From: an uncultured Eubacteriales bacterium
GTDB taxonomy: Bacteria; Bacillota; Clostridia; Oscillospirales; Oscillospiraceae
NCBI GenBank assembly: GCA_900549475.1
Contig: UROF01000047.1
Span: forward strand, 1 to 10,687
Direction of reading: 5' to 3'
Length of the DNA stretch: 10,687 bases
Positions within the stretch are counted from its first letter, which is position 1. Each line of letters opens with the position of its first letter. The notes under the pieces are model-generated. The model worked only from the letters and a program-made list of their open reading frames with translations. It did no database searches and had not been told where the DNA came from. The translations under genes were made by a program, and so were the position numbers. Positions 1 through 5,827 of this stretch are shown piece after piece.

Positions 1-1
1 G

Positions 2-184
2 CGTACAAGCGTTTTGCCGGAGGCAAAACCTTGGCGCAAGGGCGGATTGATTCCGCCCGCGCAGGTGAAAAGAAACGGGGTCCCCACGGGGCGAGACCCG
101 TGGGGCGTCAAGGGCCATGCGGAAAACCCGTATAACAACCGGTGTGATGAAATGGCCGTCAGCGAGTGGCAGAAGCTGAAATAA
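2..184 (+). CDS. rnhA: Ribonuclease HI-like protein, C-terminal end (partial at left edge)
   Basis: RNase HI cleaves the RNA strand of RNA-DNA hybrids. The last 25 codons (107-181, stop TAA 182-184) read VKGHAENPYNNRCDEMAV and onward. This matches the RNase HI C-terminal signature: the active-site His in KGHA and the last metal-binding Asp in the CDE(L/M)A motif. Upstream, the same frame stays open to the window edge. However, codons 2-106 do not resemble the expected RNase H core, with no NxDLW-like segment before the WVKGHA motif. They coincide with three perfect hairpins. The element is therefore either an in-frame insertion into rnhA or the left border of a truncated copy. The frame stops 5 nt before a terminator stem. 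Identity of the last 25 codons is fairly sure; intactness of the gene is not. Confidence 0.6.
   Translation, partial: RTSVLPEAKPWRKGGLIPPAQVKRNGVPTGRDPWGVKGHAENPYNNRCDEMAVSEWQKLK
11..105. repeat. Triple-hairpin palindromic repeat next to the rnhA end
   Basis: Three perfect inverted repeats stand in a row: 11-18 with 22-29 (GTTTTGCC, loop GGA), 40-46 with 52-58 (GGGCGGA, loop TTGAT), and 82-90 with 97-105 (CCCCACGGG, loop GCGAGA). Similar outer sequence flanks the block: GCGTACAAG at 1-9 and GCGTCAAG at 105-112. The GCCGGAGGCAAA core recurs at 8734-8744, so this is probably a dispersed intergenic repeat family. Here it lies inside an open frame. Family identity is inferred. Confidence 0.6.
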
Positions 185-185
185 G

Positions 186-213
186 AAAAGGAGCGCAGCC
201 GCGCTCCTTTTTT
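186..213 (+). terminator. Rho-independent terminator, probably bidirectional
   Basis: A perfect 7-bp stem, GGAGCGC 190-196 with GCGCTCC 201-207 (loop AGCC), is followed by six T (208-213) and preceded by four A. It ends the rnhA-side transcript. On the minus strand the same hairpin is followed by TTTTCTTATTTC, so it can also end the Arc-type gene arriving from the right. Confidence 0.85.
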
Positions 214-260
214 ATACCAGATTGCTTACCTGTCCTCTGATCGCTGTGTGTGCTGCCGCG

Positions 261-440
261 TCAGTTCCCTTTTTGAGGAATGGGCCCTTCCTTTTCCTCA
301 AATTCCGCGATCCTCGCCTTGATCATCTGTTCCAGCTCTTTATTCTTGGTCCGCCCTTCATATTCCGCAATATAGCCGAATTTATCCAGCAGCTCCTTTG
401 GTACCCGCAGTGTGAACCGGACATAGTTTTGGTTTGGCAT
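261..440 (-). CDS. Arc-type ribbon-helix-helix DNA-binding protein (59 aa)
   Basis: This small protein is probably a dimeric transcriptional repressor. The sequence begins MPNQNYVRFTLRVPKELLDK: a short beta strand (YVRFTLRVP) leads into helix A (KELLDKFGYIAEYEG), a turn (RTKN) and helix B (KELEQMIKARIAEFEEKE). This is the Arc/MetJ-type ribbon-helix-helix order, with polar residues of the strand expected to contact the DNA major groove. The length of 59 residues is normal for Arc-like proteins. The start is supported by AGGAG eight bases upstream of the ATG. A possible minus promoter overlaps the plus one: TTGACT read from 496-491 and GATAAT from 475-470, with a short 15-bp spacer. The gene is divergent from the small plus gene at 567, with ATGACG-type sites in between, so autoregulation and control of that neighbour are likely. 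An antitoxin role is possible, but no toxin is recognised. Confidence 0.82.
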   Translation of the reverse strand: MPNQNYVRFTLRVPKELLDKFGYIAEYEGRTKNKELEQMIKARIAEFEEKEGPIPQKGN

Positions 441-442
441 AT

Positions 443-522
443 ATGACGCTCCTAAGACTTATGATTGACATTATCATAGCGTCATGATATAGTCAAAAAA
501 CAAAATGACGCAATTATGACGG
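443..522. promoter_or_regulatory. Candidate operator sites of the Arc-type repressor
   Basis: Four copies of a 7-bp motif lie between the divergent genes: ATGACGC 443-449, its reverse complement GCGTCAT 479-485, ATGACGC 505-511 and ATGACGG 516-522. The last two are direct repeats exactly 11 bp apart, about one helical turn, as expected for adjacent ribbon-helix-helix dimers. The inverted copy sits in a palindrome (TATCAT 472-477, ATGATA 484-489) inside the spacer of the plus promoter. The first copy abuts the ribosome binding site of the minus gene. Assignment to this repressor is inferred from position and spacing. Confidence 0.55.
465..493 (+). promoter_or_regulatory. Sigma-A-type promoter for the 54-aa protein gene
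   Basis: TTGACA (465-470) is a perfect -35 box and is followed, after exactly 17 bp, by TATAGT (488-493), which has 5 of 6 bases of the -10 consensus. Transcription would start near 500 and reach the ATG at 567. The spacer holds a palindrome with the GCGTCAT motif, so bound repressor would directly compete with RNA polymerase. Confidence 0.7.
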
Positions 523-566
523 CAAAATTGACAAAAGATTTTGCGGGGAAGTAAGAAGGAGAAGAT

Positions 567-731
567 ATGAAAGAGGACAAATATAGACAGGTATACGCAT
601 TCTTGGTTTCCCAGATCGACGAGGCTTTATACTTCCTGGACACAGGAAATCTGCTGGAAATGGAACATGTGAGAAAGATCCTGAGCAACGCTCTGCTGGA
701 GGCGGAGGAGCAAATAACAGGGCAGGATTGA
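567..731 (+). CDS. Small acidic protein of unknown function (54 aa)
   Basis: I do not recognise a named family. The product begins MKEDKYRQVYAFLVSQIDEA and continues LYFLDTGNLLEMEHVRKIL. It looks like two amphipathic helices (about residues 4-24 and 32-50) joined by a DTGN turn, with a clear excess of Asp and Glu and no Cys or membrane segment. AAGGAG (556-561) lies five bases before the ATG, and a near-consensus promoter stands upstream, so expression is credible despite the size. The gene is divergent from the Arc-type repressor and shares its candidate operators. A stable hairpin follows the stop. The product could be a partner or co-regulator of the repressor, or a small remnant of a mobile-element module. 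Neither option is shown by the sequence. Confidence 0.7.
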   Translation: MKEDKYRQVYAFLVSQIDEALYFLDTGNLLEMEHVRKILSNALLEAEEQITGQD

Positions 732-737
732 CAGAAA

Positions 738-777
738 AGCCGCCACGGATTCCCCTTCTCCGGTGGTCCTGGCGGCT
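738..777. terminator. Stem-loop after the 54-aa gene, possible terminator
   Basis: AGCCGCCA (738-745) pairs perfectly with TGGCGGCT (770-777), and a second internal pairing of CCACGGA with TCCGGTGG is possible. On the plus strand only CTTC follows, so the U-tract is poor. On the minus strand TTTTC follows. It stands seven bases after the stop codon, so it most likely ends that transcript or protects its 3' end. Confidence 0.45.
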
Positions 778-1198
778 CTTCGCAGAGAGTGACAGATCCT
801 TTTATCGTTAACAATTTGTTTACAGCGAAGTCATGATTTCTTCTTAAAGCTTTAGTACTATACAATCAGCAAAGGGGTAACACCCGATGCGATTTCTCCC
901 TCCTAAAACACACACAACACACACCAGAAAATCCCGCCTTTGGCGGGGTTTTCTGGTTTTTCTGACTTTTTTCTGAAAATCTGCCGGAGGAGGCCATCCG
1001 GCAGGAAGATGCACATGTTCCACCGTTTTTTCCTTGCCTGTGGAAAACTTTTGTTCACAGAATGGTTTTCCTATGGCAGCGGTCCCCTGCAGGCGCTGTT
1101 TCTGGGGAAAACGGACGGTTTTCCTGCTGCATCACACCGCGAACTCCCGAAAGGGCCAGATTGACAGGAAAGATGACAAAAAAGAGTGGTTTTCTCCC
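778..1198. other. Region without a convincing gene between the small divergon and glyS
   Basis: No frame here has a credible start, ribosome site and protein-like composition. Visible structure: a strong orphan terminator at 924-961; a perfect 8-bp hairpin CTGCCGGA 981-988 with TCCGGCAG 997-1004, whose GCCGGAGG core resembles the other repeats; and a hairpin of GGAAAAC with GTTTTCC near 1106-1124. Two loosely DnaA-box-like words (1039-1047 and 1051-1059) are also present. A CA-rich stretch (906-924) precedes the terminator. A minus-strand AGGAGG (898-903) has no start codon at usable distance. Confidence 0.5.
924..961 (+). terminator. Strong Rho-independent terminator of an unidentified transcript
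   Basis: CCAGAAAA (924-931) pairs with TTTTCTGG (949-956), and CCCGCC (933-938) with GGCGGG (942-947). A T-G wobble joins the two blocks, giving a 15-bp stem with a TTT loop. Five T (957-961) follow. No annotated gene ends just upstream, so it may terminate a short untranslated RNA or read-through from the 54-aa gene. Confidence 0.8.
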
Positions 1199-1227
1199 TT
1201 GACAGGGGGAAAAAAAGATGATACAGT
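1199..1227 (+). promoter_or_regulatory. Possible promoter of the T-box leader and glyS
   Basis: TTGACA (1199-1204) is followed after 17 bp by TACAGT (1222-1227), 4 of 6 for the -10 box. It would start the leader near 1234, which leaves little room for a full T-box Stem I. Another TTGACA at 1161-1166 has no good -10. The true start may therefore be upstream. Confidence 0.4.
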
Positions 1228-1475
1228 GATTTCCGATAGCAAAAGGCAGCGAACAGGAACAGTAGCCGCAGAGCAAAGCCAAGAGAGGGGACGGATGGTG
1301 CAAGTCCCTGCTTACGCCGGCGGTGAAGGCGCCTGGGAGCCGCGGGGCGGAAATGCCCCGCCGTCAGCCCTCGTTACGGGCGAGAGTGCGTTCCCCTTAG
1401 GGGAGCGAATTCAGGTGGGACCGCGGATGGATCGTCATTCGCCCTGAAGCCGGAAAACGGCTTCGGGGCGTTTTT
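1221..1475 (+). promoter_or_regulatory. T-box leader controlling glyS
   Basis: T-box leaders bind uncharged tRNA and then switch from a terminator to an antiterminator. Landmarks seen here: AGTA at 1261-1264; AGAGAG (1282-1287) leading into a hairpin GGGAC 1288-1292 / GTCCC 1304-1308 that encloses GGATGGTGCAA; a GC hairpin around 1343-1362; CGTTACGGGCGAG at 1373-1385; and the T-box itself, AATTCAGGTGGGACCGCG (1408-1425), close to AANNNGGGTGGNACCGCG. A terminator follows at 1440-1475. The gene downstream is glycyl-tRNA synthetase, so the cognate tRNA should be tRNA-Gly. I could not place Stem I or the glycine specifier codon with confidence; GGC at 1245-1247 and GGA at 1256-1258 are candidates. 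The 5' boundary is approximate. Confidence 0.88.
1440..1475 (+). terminator. T-box-controlled terminator upstream of glyS
   Basis: A 13-bp stem with one G-U pair, 1440-1452 with 1458-1470 (loop GAAAA), is followed by five T. It lies 14 bases after the T-box motif and 62 bases before the glyS start codon, the normal place for the alternative terminator hairpin of a T-box switch. Confidence 0.85.
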
Positions 1476-1537
1476 CTTTTGCCGAGAGCAGTTTTCCACA
1501 AAATCCTGACAGTTTGTGTAAAAGGAGATAAGGAAAC

Positions 1538-2959
1538 ATGAAAAACACAGAAAAAACCATGGACAAGATCGTGGCCTTGTGCAAAGGCCGGGGCTTTATC
1601 TTCGCCGGCAGTGAGATCTACGGCGGCCTTGCCAATACCTGGGACTACGGCCCTCTGGGTGTGGAGCTGAAGAACAACGTGAAGAAGGCCTGGTGGAAGA
1701 AGTTCGTCCAGGAGAATCCCTACAATGTGGGTCTGGACGCCGCTATCCTGATGAATCCGCAGGTGTGGGTGGCCTCCGGCCATGTGGGCGGCTTCTCTGA
1801 TCCTCTGATGGACTGCAAGGAGTGCAAGGAGCGCTTCCGGGCCGACAAGATCATTGAGGACTGGGCCCAGGCGAACAACTTTGATCTGCCCAAGCCGGTG
1901 GACGCCTTCTCCCAGGAGGAGATGAAGGCCTTTATCGACGAGCATCAGATCCCCTGCCCCTCCTGCGGCAAGCACAACTTCACTGATATCCGGAAGTTCA
2001 ACCTGATGTTCAAGACCTTCCAGGGCGTCACGGAGGATGCCAAGAACACGGTGTACCTGCGGCCTGAGACTGCCCAGGGCATCTTTGTCAACTTCCAGAA
2101 CGTCCAGCGGACCACCCGCCGGAAGCTGCCCTTCGGCGTCTGCCAGGTGGGCAAGAGCTTCCGCAATGAGATCACTCCGGGCAACTTCACCTTCCGCACC
2201 CGTGAGTTCGAGCAGATGGAGCTGGAGTTCTTCTGCAAGCCCGGCACCGAGCTGGATTGGTTCGCCTACTGGAAGGACTTCTGCCACCAGTGGCTGCTGA
2301 ACCTGGGTATGAAGGATGAGAACCTGCGGCTCCGTGATCACGATCCCGAGGAGCTGAGCCACTACTCCAACGCTACCACCGACTTTGAGTTCGTGTTCCC
2401 CTTCGGCTGGGGCGAGCTGTGGGGCGTAGCCAGCCGGACAGACTTCGATCTGAAGGCCCACCAGACCACCTCCGGCAAGGATCAGACCTACTTCGATCAG
2501 GAGAGCAATGAGCGCTTCATCCCCTATGTCATCGAGCCCTCCCTGGGCGCCGACCGTGTGACCTTGGCTTTCCTGGTGGATGCCTATGACGAGGAAGTGG
2601 TAGACGCGGAGAAGAACGACGTGCGCACCGTGCTGCGGCTCCATCCTGCTCTGGCTCCCTTCAAGGTGGCGGTGCTGCCTCTGAGCAAGAAGCTCAGCGA
2701 GAAGGCCCGGGAGATCCAGGCGGAGCTGAGCAAGGAGTGGATGGTGGACTACGACGACGCCGGTTCCATCGGCAAGCGGTATCGCCGTCAGGACGAGGTG
2801 GGTACCCCCTACTGCGTCACTGTGGACTTCGACACCGTGGGAGATGAGAACACCCCGGCGGACAACGCCGTCACCATCCGTGACCGTGACACCATGGAGC
2901 AGGTCAGAGTTCCCATTGCGGAGCTGAAGAACTGGCTGCGGGAGAAGCTGGCCTATTAA
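1538..2959 (+). CDS. glyS: Glycyl-tRNA synthetase, single-chain class II type
   Basis: This enzyme charges tRNA-Gly with glycine in the cytoplasm. At 473 residues it has the length of the dimeric single-chain GlyRS found in many Clostridia and in Thermus, not the separate alpha and beta subunits of Escherichia coli. Visible elements: the N-terminal GRGFIFAGSEIYGG and WDYGPLG region; paired cysteines C93/C96 and C140/C143, possibly binding zinc; YLRPETAQGIFVNF (about 173-186); class II motif 2 from SFRNEITPGNFTFRTREFEQ (about 207-226); motif 3 GADRVTLAF (about 337-345); and an anticodon-binding domain from about 365 to the end. AAGGAG stands about ten bases before the ATG. The T-box leader upstream couples expression to glycine charging, and a terminator follows at 3048, so the gene is probably transcribed mainly alone. 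Confidence 0.97.
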   Translation: MKNTEKTMDKIVALCKGRGFIFAGSEIYGGLANTWDYGPLGVELKNNVKKAWWKKFVQENPYNVGLDAAILMNPQVWVASGHVGGFSDPLMDCKECKERFRADKIIEDWAQANNFDLPKPVDAFSQEEMKAFIDEHQIPCPSCGKHNFTDIRKFNLMFKTFQGVTEDAKNTVYLRPETAQGIFVNFQNVQRTTRRKLPFGVCQVGKSFRNEITPGNFTFRTREFEQMELEFFCKPGTELDWFAYWKDFCHQWLLNLGMKDENLRLRDHDPEELSHYSNATTDFEFVFPFGWGELWGVASRTDFDLKAHQTTSGKDQTYFDQESNERFIPYVIEPSLGADRVTLAFLVDAYDEEVVDAEKNDVRTVLRLHPALAPFKVAVLPLSKKLSEKAREIQAELSKEWMVDYDDAGSIGKRYRRQDEVGTPYCVTVDFDTVGDENTPADNAVTIRDRDTMEQVRVPIAELKNWLREKLAY

Positions 2960-3016
2960 GGCAGCGAAAACCGGATAAATTGACGGGAATGTTAAAAGAA
3001 AGTTAATTCTTTACTA

Positions 3017-3045
3017 TTGCTCTGAAGAACAAAACCGTCTATAAT
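3017..3045 (+). promoter_or_regulatory. Possible promoter with perfect -10, directly before a terminator
   Basis: TATAAT (3040-3045) matches the -10 consensus exactly. TTGCTC (3017-3022), 17 bp upstream, matches only the first three bases of the -35. Initiation would fall near 3051-3053, inside the first arm of the terminator hairpin at 3048-3079. It is the best promoter candidate for the downstream sulfatase gene. Confidence 0.45.
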
Positions 3046-3047
3046 AC

Positions 3048-3079
3048 GAGGGAGCGGATAAAAACCGCTCCCTCTTTTT
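3048..3079 (+). terminator. Rho-independent terminator after glyS
   Basis: A perfect 10-bp stem, GAGGGAGCGG 3048-3057 with CCGCTCCCTC 3065-3074 (loop ATAAAAA), is followed by five T. It ends the glyS transcript 90 bases after the stop codon and would also lie at the extreme 5' end of any RNA begun at the promoter at 3017-3045. Confidence 0.9.
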
Positions 3080-3116
3080 ATCGTTACATCTATTTTGTGC
3101 TTGGCGAGGTGATCCT

Positions 3117-4970
3117 TTGAACCAATGGTTGGACAAGGTCTTTTTCCTCCGGCGGGCGCCTGAGGCGGAATGGACGGTAGGGAAGAAGATCGTATATTAC
3201 CTGTGGCGGTTTCTGATCTTGCTGTGCGCGGGGATCTGTCTGGGTGCCCTGGCGCTGATCTTTGCCTATGGCAATTACTCCTGGGGCGTATTTTTAGGAT
3301 ATCTTCAGTCGGGATTCCTGCTGGTGATAAACATCCTGCCGGCAGTGGTGCTGCTGTTTTTCCTGTATGGACTGGTAGGACGGGCATGGCTTGCCTTCCT
3401 GCTGGACGGCGCCATCGTACTGGGGCTGAGCCTGGGTCACTACTTCAAGCTGGTATTCCGGGACGATCCGCTCTACTTTGAGGATATGCTGATCCTCCGG
3501 GAAGCCAAGGCGATGGCCGGGTCCGAACACTACGCGCTGTTTATTGACAAACGGATCGTGGTGGCGCTGCTATGCTGGGCCCTGGGTACGGTACTGCTGT
3601 TTTTCCTGGTCCGGGGCAAGGCCCGGGGCTGGAAGCGGCGGCTGGGGACGGTATTGGCCGCGGTGGCGGTGTCTGCTGTGGTGGCGCCGGTGTACCTGGA
3701 TGAGAGCCGCTATGACAGTGTGGAAAACTATGCATACCTCAACCGTTGGGCAGCTACCCAGGACTACATCTCCCATGGGTTTTTCTACCCCTTTATCCAC
3801 AGTATCACAGAGATGGTGGAAACGCCGCCGGATGGCTATAGCCAGGAGGAGACCGAGGAGATCCTGGCCTCCTATACCGATGCCGATGTGCCGGAGGACC
3901 GCAAGGTAAATGTGATCTCCCTGATGCGGGAGGCCTATGTGGACTTCTCCCGGTATGATATCGAGGGTCTGGACTGCAGCGGCTACGACCTGTACCACCA
4001 GCTGGAGGCGGAGAGCTATCACGGCGATCTGGTGACCAATATTTTTGCCGGCGGCACCATAGACAGTGAGCGCTGCTTCCTCACCGGTGAGTATAAGGTC
4101 CGCAACTACCGCAGCAATACCAACTCCTATGTCTGGTACCTGCGAGAGCAGGGCTACACGGTGGAGGGCAGCCACCCCTACTACCAGTGGTTCTATAACC
4201 GCCAGAACATCAACGGATATCTGGGCTTTGAGAATTACCGGTTCCTGGAGGAGGACTATGAGAACCTGACCCAAGCCTATCTCCCGGAGGACAGCATCCT
4301 CCTGCCGGAGATCTATAACGACTTTGTGGCCAACAAGGAGACCGGAAAGCCCTATTTCTCCTTCAACGTCAATATCCAAAGCCACGGCCCCTATTCCACC
4401 ACCGATTATTACGGCACAGTGGATTACCTCACCGGCGACTACACCGACGGCTGTAAAAATGCCATGAACAACTACATGGCGGCCATTATGAACAGCGATG
4501 TGGAGCTGATGAAGCTGGTGGATCAGCTGCGCTCCGAGGAGGAGCCGGTGGTGCTGATCCTGTTCAGCGACCATCTGCCCTGGATGGGGGACAGCAACAT
4601 CTATTACGATGAGATGGGTATGGACATCTCCGGTGATACGGAGGAGAGCTTCCTGCGCCATTACACCACAGAGTACCTGATCTGGGCCAATGACGCCGCC
4701 AAGGAGGTCCTGGACTGTGACTTTGTGGGGGAGGGCCCCACCATTTCCCCCTGCTATCTGATGAATGTGGCCTTTGACCTGATGGGCTGGGAGGGACCGG
4801 CCTTTATGCAGGCTATGGACGAGCTGCGGGAGGTATTCCCGGTGGTGACCATCCACGGCTGCTATATCGTGGACGGGGAATTTACCGACGCTATCCCCGC
4901 CCAGCGGCAGGATCTGTTTGACCGGTTCCTGTATCTCCAGTACTACTGGACCCATGAGTTTATCTATTGA
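3117..4970 (+). CDS. LTA-synthase-like membrane sulfatase (alkaline phosphatase superfamily)
   Basis: It is probably a polytopic membrane enzyme that transfers glycerol-phosphate or a similar phospho-group onto a cell-surface polymer or lipid, as lipoteichoic acid synthases do. About five membrane helices occupy the first third (roughly 28-50, 57-83, 88-107, 145-165, 175-192), as in LtaS. An external catalytic domain of about 350 residues follows. Family residues are in place: Glu272 in LMREAY (metal ligand), Thr314 in FAGGTIDSE (nucleophile position), H423-G-P, and D485-H486 in LFSDHLPW (metal ligands). The 617 residues fit the family. The start is TTG at 3117, backed by GAGGTGAT a few bases upstream; no better in-frame ATG with a ribosome site is near. 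The gene follows the glyS terminator, and its promoter is uncertain. The exact substrate cannot be read from sequence. Confidence 0.88.
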   Translation: MNQWLDKVFFLRRAPEAEWTVGKKIVYYLWRFLILLCAGICLGALALIFAYGNYSWGVFLGYLQSGFLLVINILPAVVLLFFLYGLVGRAWLAFLLDGAIVLGLSLGHYFKLVFRDDPLYFEDMLILREAKAMAGSEHYALFIDKRIVVALLCWALGTVLLFFLVRGKARGWKRRLGTVLAAVAVSAVVAPVYLDESRYDSVENYAYLNRWAATQDYISHGFFYPFIHSITEMVETPPDGYSQEETEEILASYTDADVPEDRKVNVISLMREAYVDFSRYDIEGLDCSGYDLYHQLEAESYHGDLVTNIFAGGTIDSERCFLTGEYKVRNYRSNTNSYVWYLREQGYTVEGSHPYYQWFYNRQNINGYLGFENYRFLEEDYENLTQAYLPEDSILLPEIYNDFVANKETGKPYFSFNVNIQSHGPYSTTDYYGTVDYLTGDYTDGCKNAMNNYMAAIMNSDVELMKLVDQLRSEEEPVVLILFSDHLPWMGDSNIYYDEMGMDISGDTEESFLRHYTTEYLIWANDAAKEVLDCDFVGEGPTISPCYLMNVAFDLMGWEGPAFMQAMDELREVFPVVTIHGCYIVDGEFTDAIPAQRQDLFDRFLYLQYYWTHEFIY

Positions 4971-4992
4971 GAACCAGCAAGGATAGGAAAAA

Positions 4993-5026
4993 AAGAGCCC
5001 TTCGGCCTTATGGCCGAAGGGCTCTT
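4993..5026 (-). terminator. Terminator between convergent genes, strongest on the minus strand
   Basis: A perfect 15-bp stem, 4993-5007 with 5012-5026 (loop TTAT), separates the convergent sulfatase and six-helix genes. On the minus strand it runs into seven consecutive T (complement of 4988-4994), a classic terminator for the gene at 5038-5751. On the plus strand only GTCA follows, so termination of the sulfatase transcript is weaker. Confidence 0.88.
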
Positions 5027-5037
5027 GTCATGCTTAC

Positions 5038-5751
5038 TTACCGGGAGGACTGATCCGGGTGGTTCCAGGGGTCATCGGCTTTAGGCAGCTCTGCCTGGAG
5101 CGGGGGCTCTGCATCCCAGTTCCGGAAGATCATGGCGGTGCGGTAGAGATATACCAGCTTGACGATCATTATCACCAGCAGGACTATGGTGGCCGCCAGG
5201 GTCACCAGCAGGCCTAGGATAAGGGAGAGAAGGATTACTACGATGGAGGCCAGCAGGACAAGGAAGCAGCCGATGTACCACTTCCATAGCTTGCGCCACT
5301 TGTCGGAGAGCTCCACATCCACATCCCACAGAAGTTCACTGTGGCCCATGTACTCCTGATATTCGCCTACCAACAGAAAGACACCGCTTACCAGGCTTAT
5401 CAGGCTCAGGAGCAGCGGCAGCCCGTCTCCACTGGTGAGAGTGGGGAGGACAGAAGTCAGGATATTGACGATGCCGCCCACCAGAAAACAGATCCCGGCG
5501 GTGCGGTAGCGGGCTATGTGGGAGGACAGTTTTAGCAGCACCAGACCGTAGCTCAGGAGATAGGCCGCCTGCAGGAGGAGGCCCAAAAATCTGAAAACAG
5601 ACTGGGAGTCAAACAGGTCGCTGTTCAGCAGGGAGGCCAGTGACTGAGGGATCACCAGCCAGAACAGGATCCACAGCCACTTGCCCAGAAAGGGGGCCTT
5701 TTCTGCCAATTTCCAGGAATTCCGGGGAGAATCGCCGAAGTTTTCCGTCAT
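5038..5751 (-). CDS. Six-helix membrane protein of unknown function
   Basis: I do not recognise a family. The 237-residue product has a short charged N-terminus and about six hydrophobic segments (near 22-42, 52-75, 84-104, 110-130, 157-180, 181-204). A soluble loop (about 131-156, EYQEYMGHSELLWDVDVELS) lies between segments 4 and 5, and the tail is hydrophilic and proline- and aspartate-rich. No catalytic or binding motif is visible. AGGAGG lies eight bases before the ATG, so the start is well supported. It has its own promoter (5786-5814) and its own terminator (4993-5026), so it is likely monocistronic despite following lrgB on the same strand. It could be a small transporter-like or sensory membrane protein; nothing in the sequence decides this. 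Confidence 0.8.
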   Translation of the reverse strand: MTENFGDSPRNSWKLAEKAPFLGKWLWILFWLVIPQSLASLLNSDLFDSQSVFRFLGLLLQAAYLLSYGLVLLKLSSHIARYRTAGICFLVGGIVNILTSVLPTLTSGDGLPLLLSLISLVSGVFLLVGEYQEYMGHSELLWDVDVELSDKWRKLWKWYIGCFLVLLASIVVILLSLILGLLVTLAATIVLLVIMIVKLVYLYRTAMIFRNWDAEPPLQAELPKADDPWNHPDQSSR

Positions 5752-5785
5752 GAGAGGTCCCTCCTTTATTTTGCTTTGTGCCCTA

Positions 5786-5814
5786 AGTATATCATAGGCT
5801 GCACCAGCTGTCTA
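5786..5814 (-). promoter_or_regulatory. Promoter of the six-helix membrane protein gene
   Basis: On the minus strand TAGACA (5814-5809) and TATACT (5791-5786) are separated by exactly 17 bp, each 5 of 6 to consensus. The site lies between the lrgB stop (5828) and the downstream ATG (5751), giving a leader of about 30 bases with AGGAGG in it. Confidence 0.65.
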
Positions 5815-5827
5815 TAGAGAGGCGATG

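Noticed and set aside
482..865. Minus-strand frame of 127 codons over the 54-aa gene
   Set aside because: It needs a TTG start 30 bases from the AGGAGG at 898-903, crosses a hairpin and the operator array, and has no protein-like pattern.
888..980. Possible 29-codon leader peptide frame starting at the ATG at about 891
   Set aside because: It reads through a strong terminator stem and is basic and low in complexity. AAAGGGG is nearby, but nothing else supports translation.
1039..1059. Two DnaA-box-like words (TGTGGAAAA, TTGTTCACA), with another at 1492-1500 and an exact TTATCCACA inside the sulfatase gene near 3792-3800
   Set aside because: They are too few and too scattered for an origin. 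There is no dnaA, dnaN or AT-rich unwinding region, and such words are expected by chance in 10 kb.
1397..2644. Long minus-strand open frame (415 codons) opposite glyS
   Set aside because: The plus frame is a clear GlyRS with all class II motifs. The antisense frame is an effect of GC-biased third positions, with repetitive Leu/Val/Gly/His composition and no ribosome site.
3570..4955. Minus-strand open frame (461 codons) opposite the sulfatase gene
   Set aside because: It is rich in His, Val, Ile and Gly without domain features and lies exactly opposite a gene with intact active-site residues.
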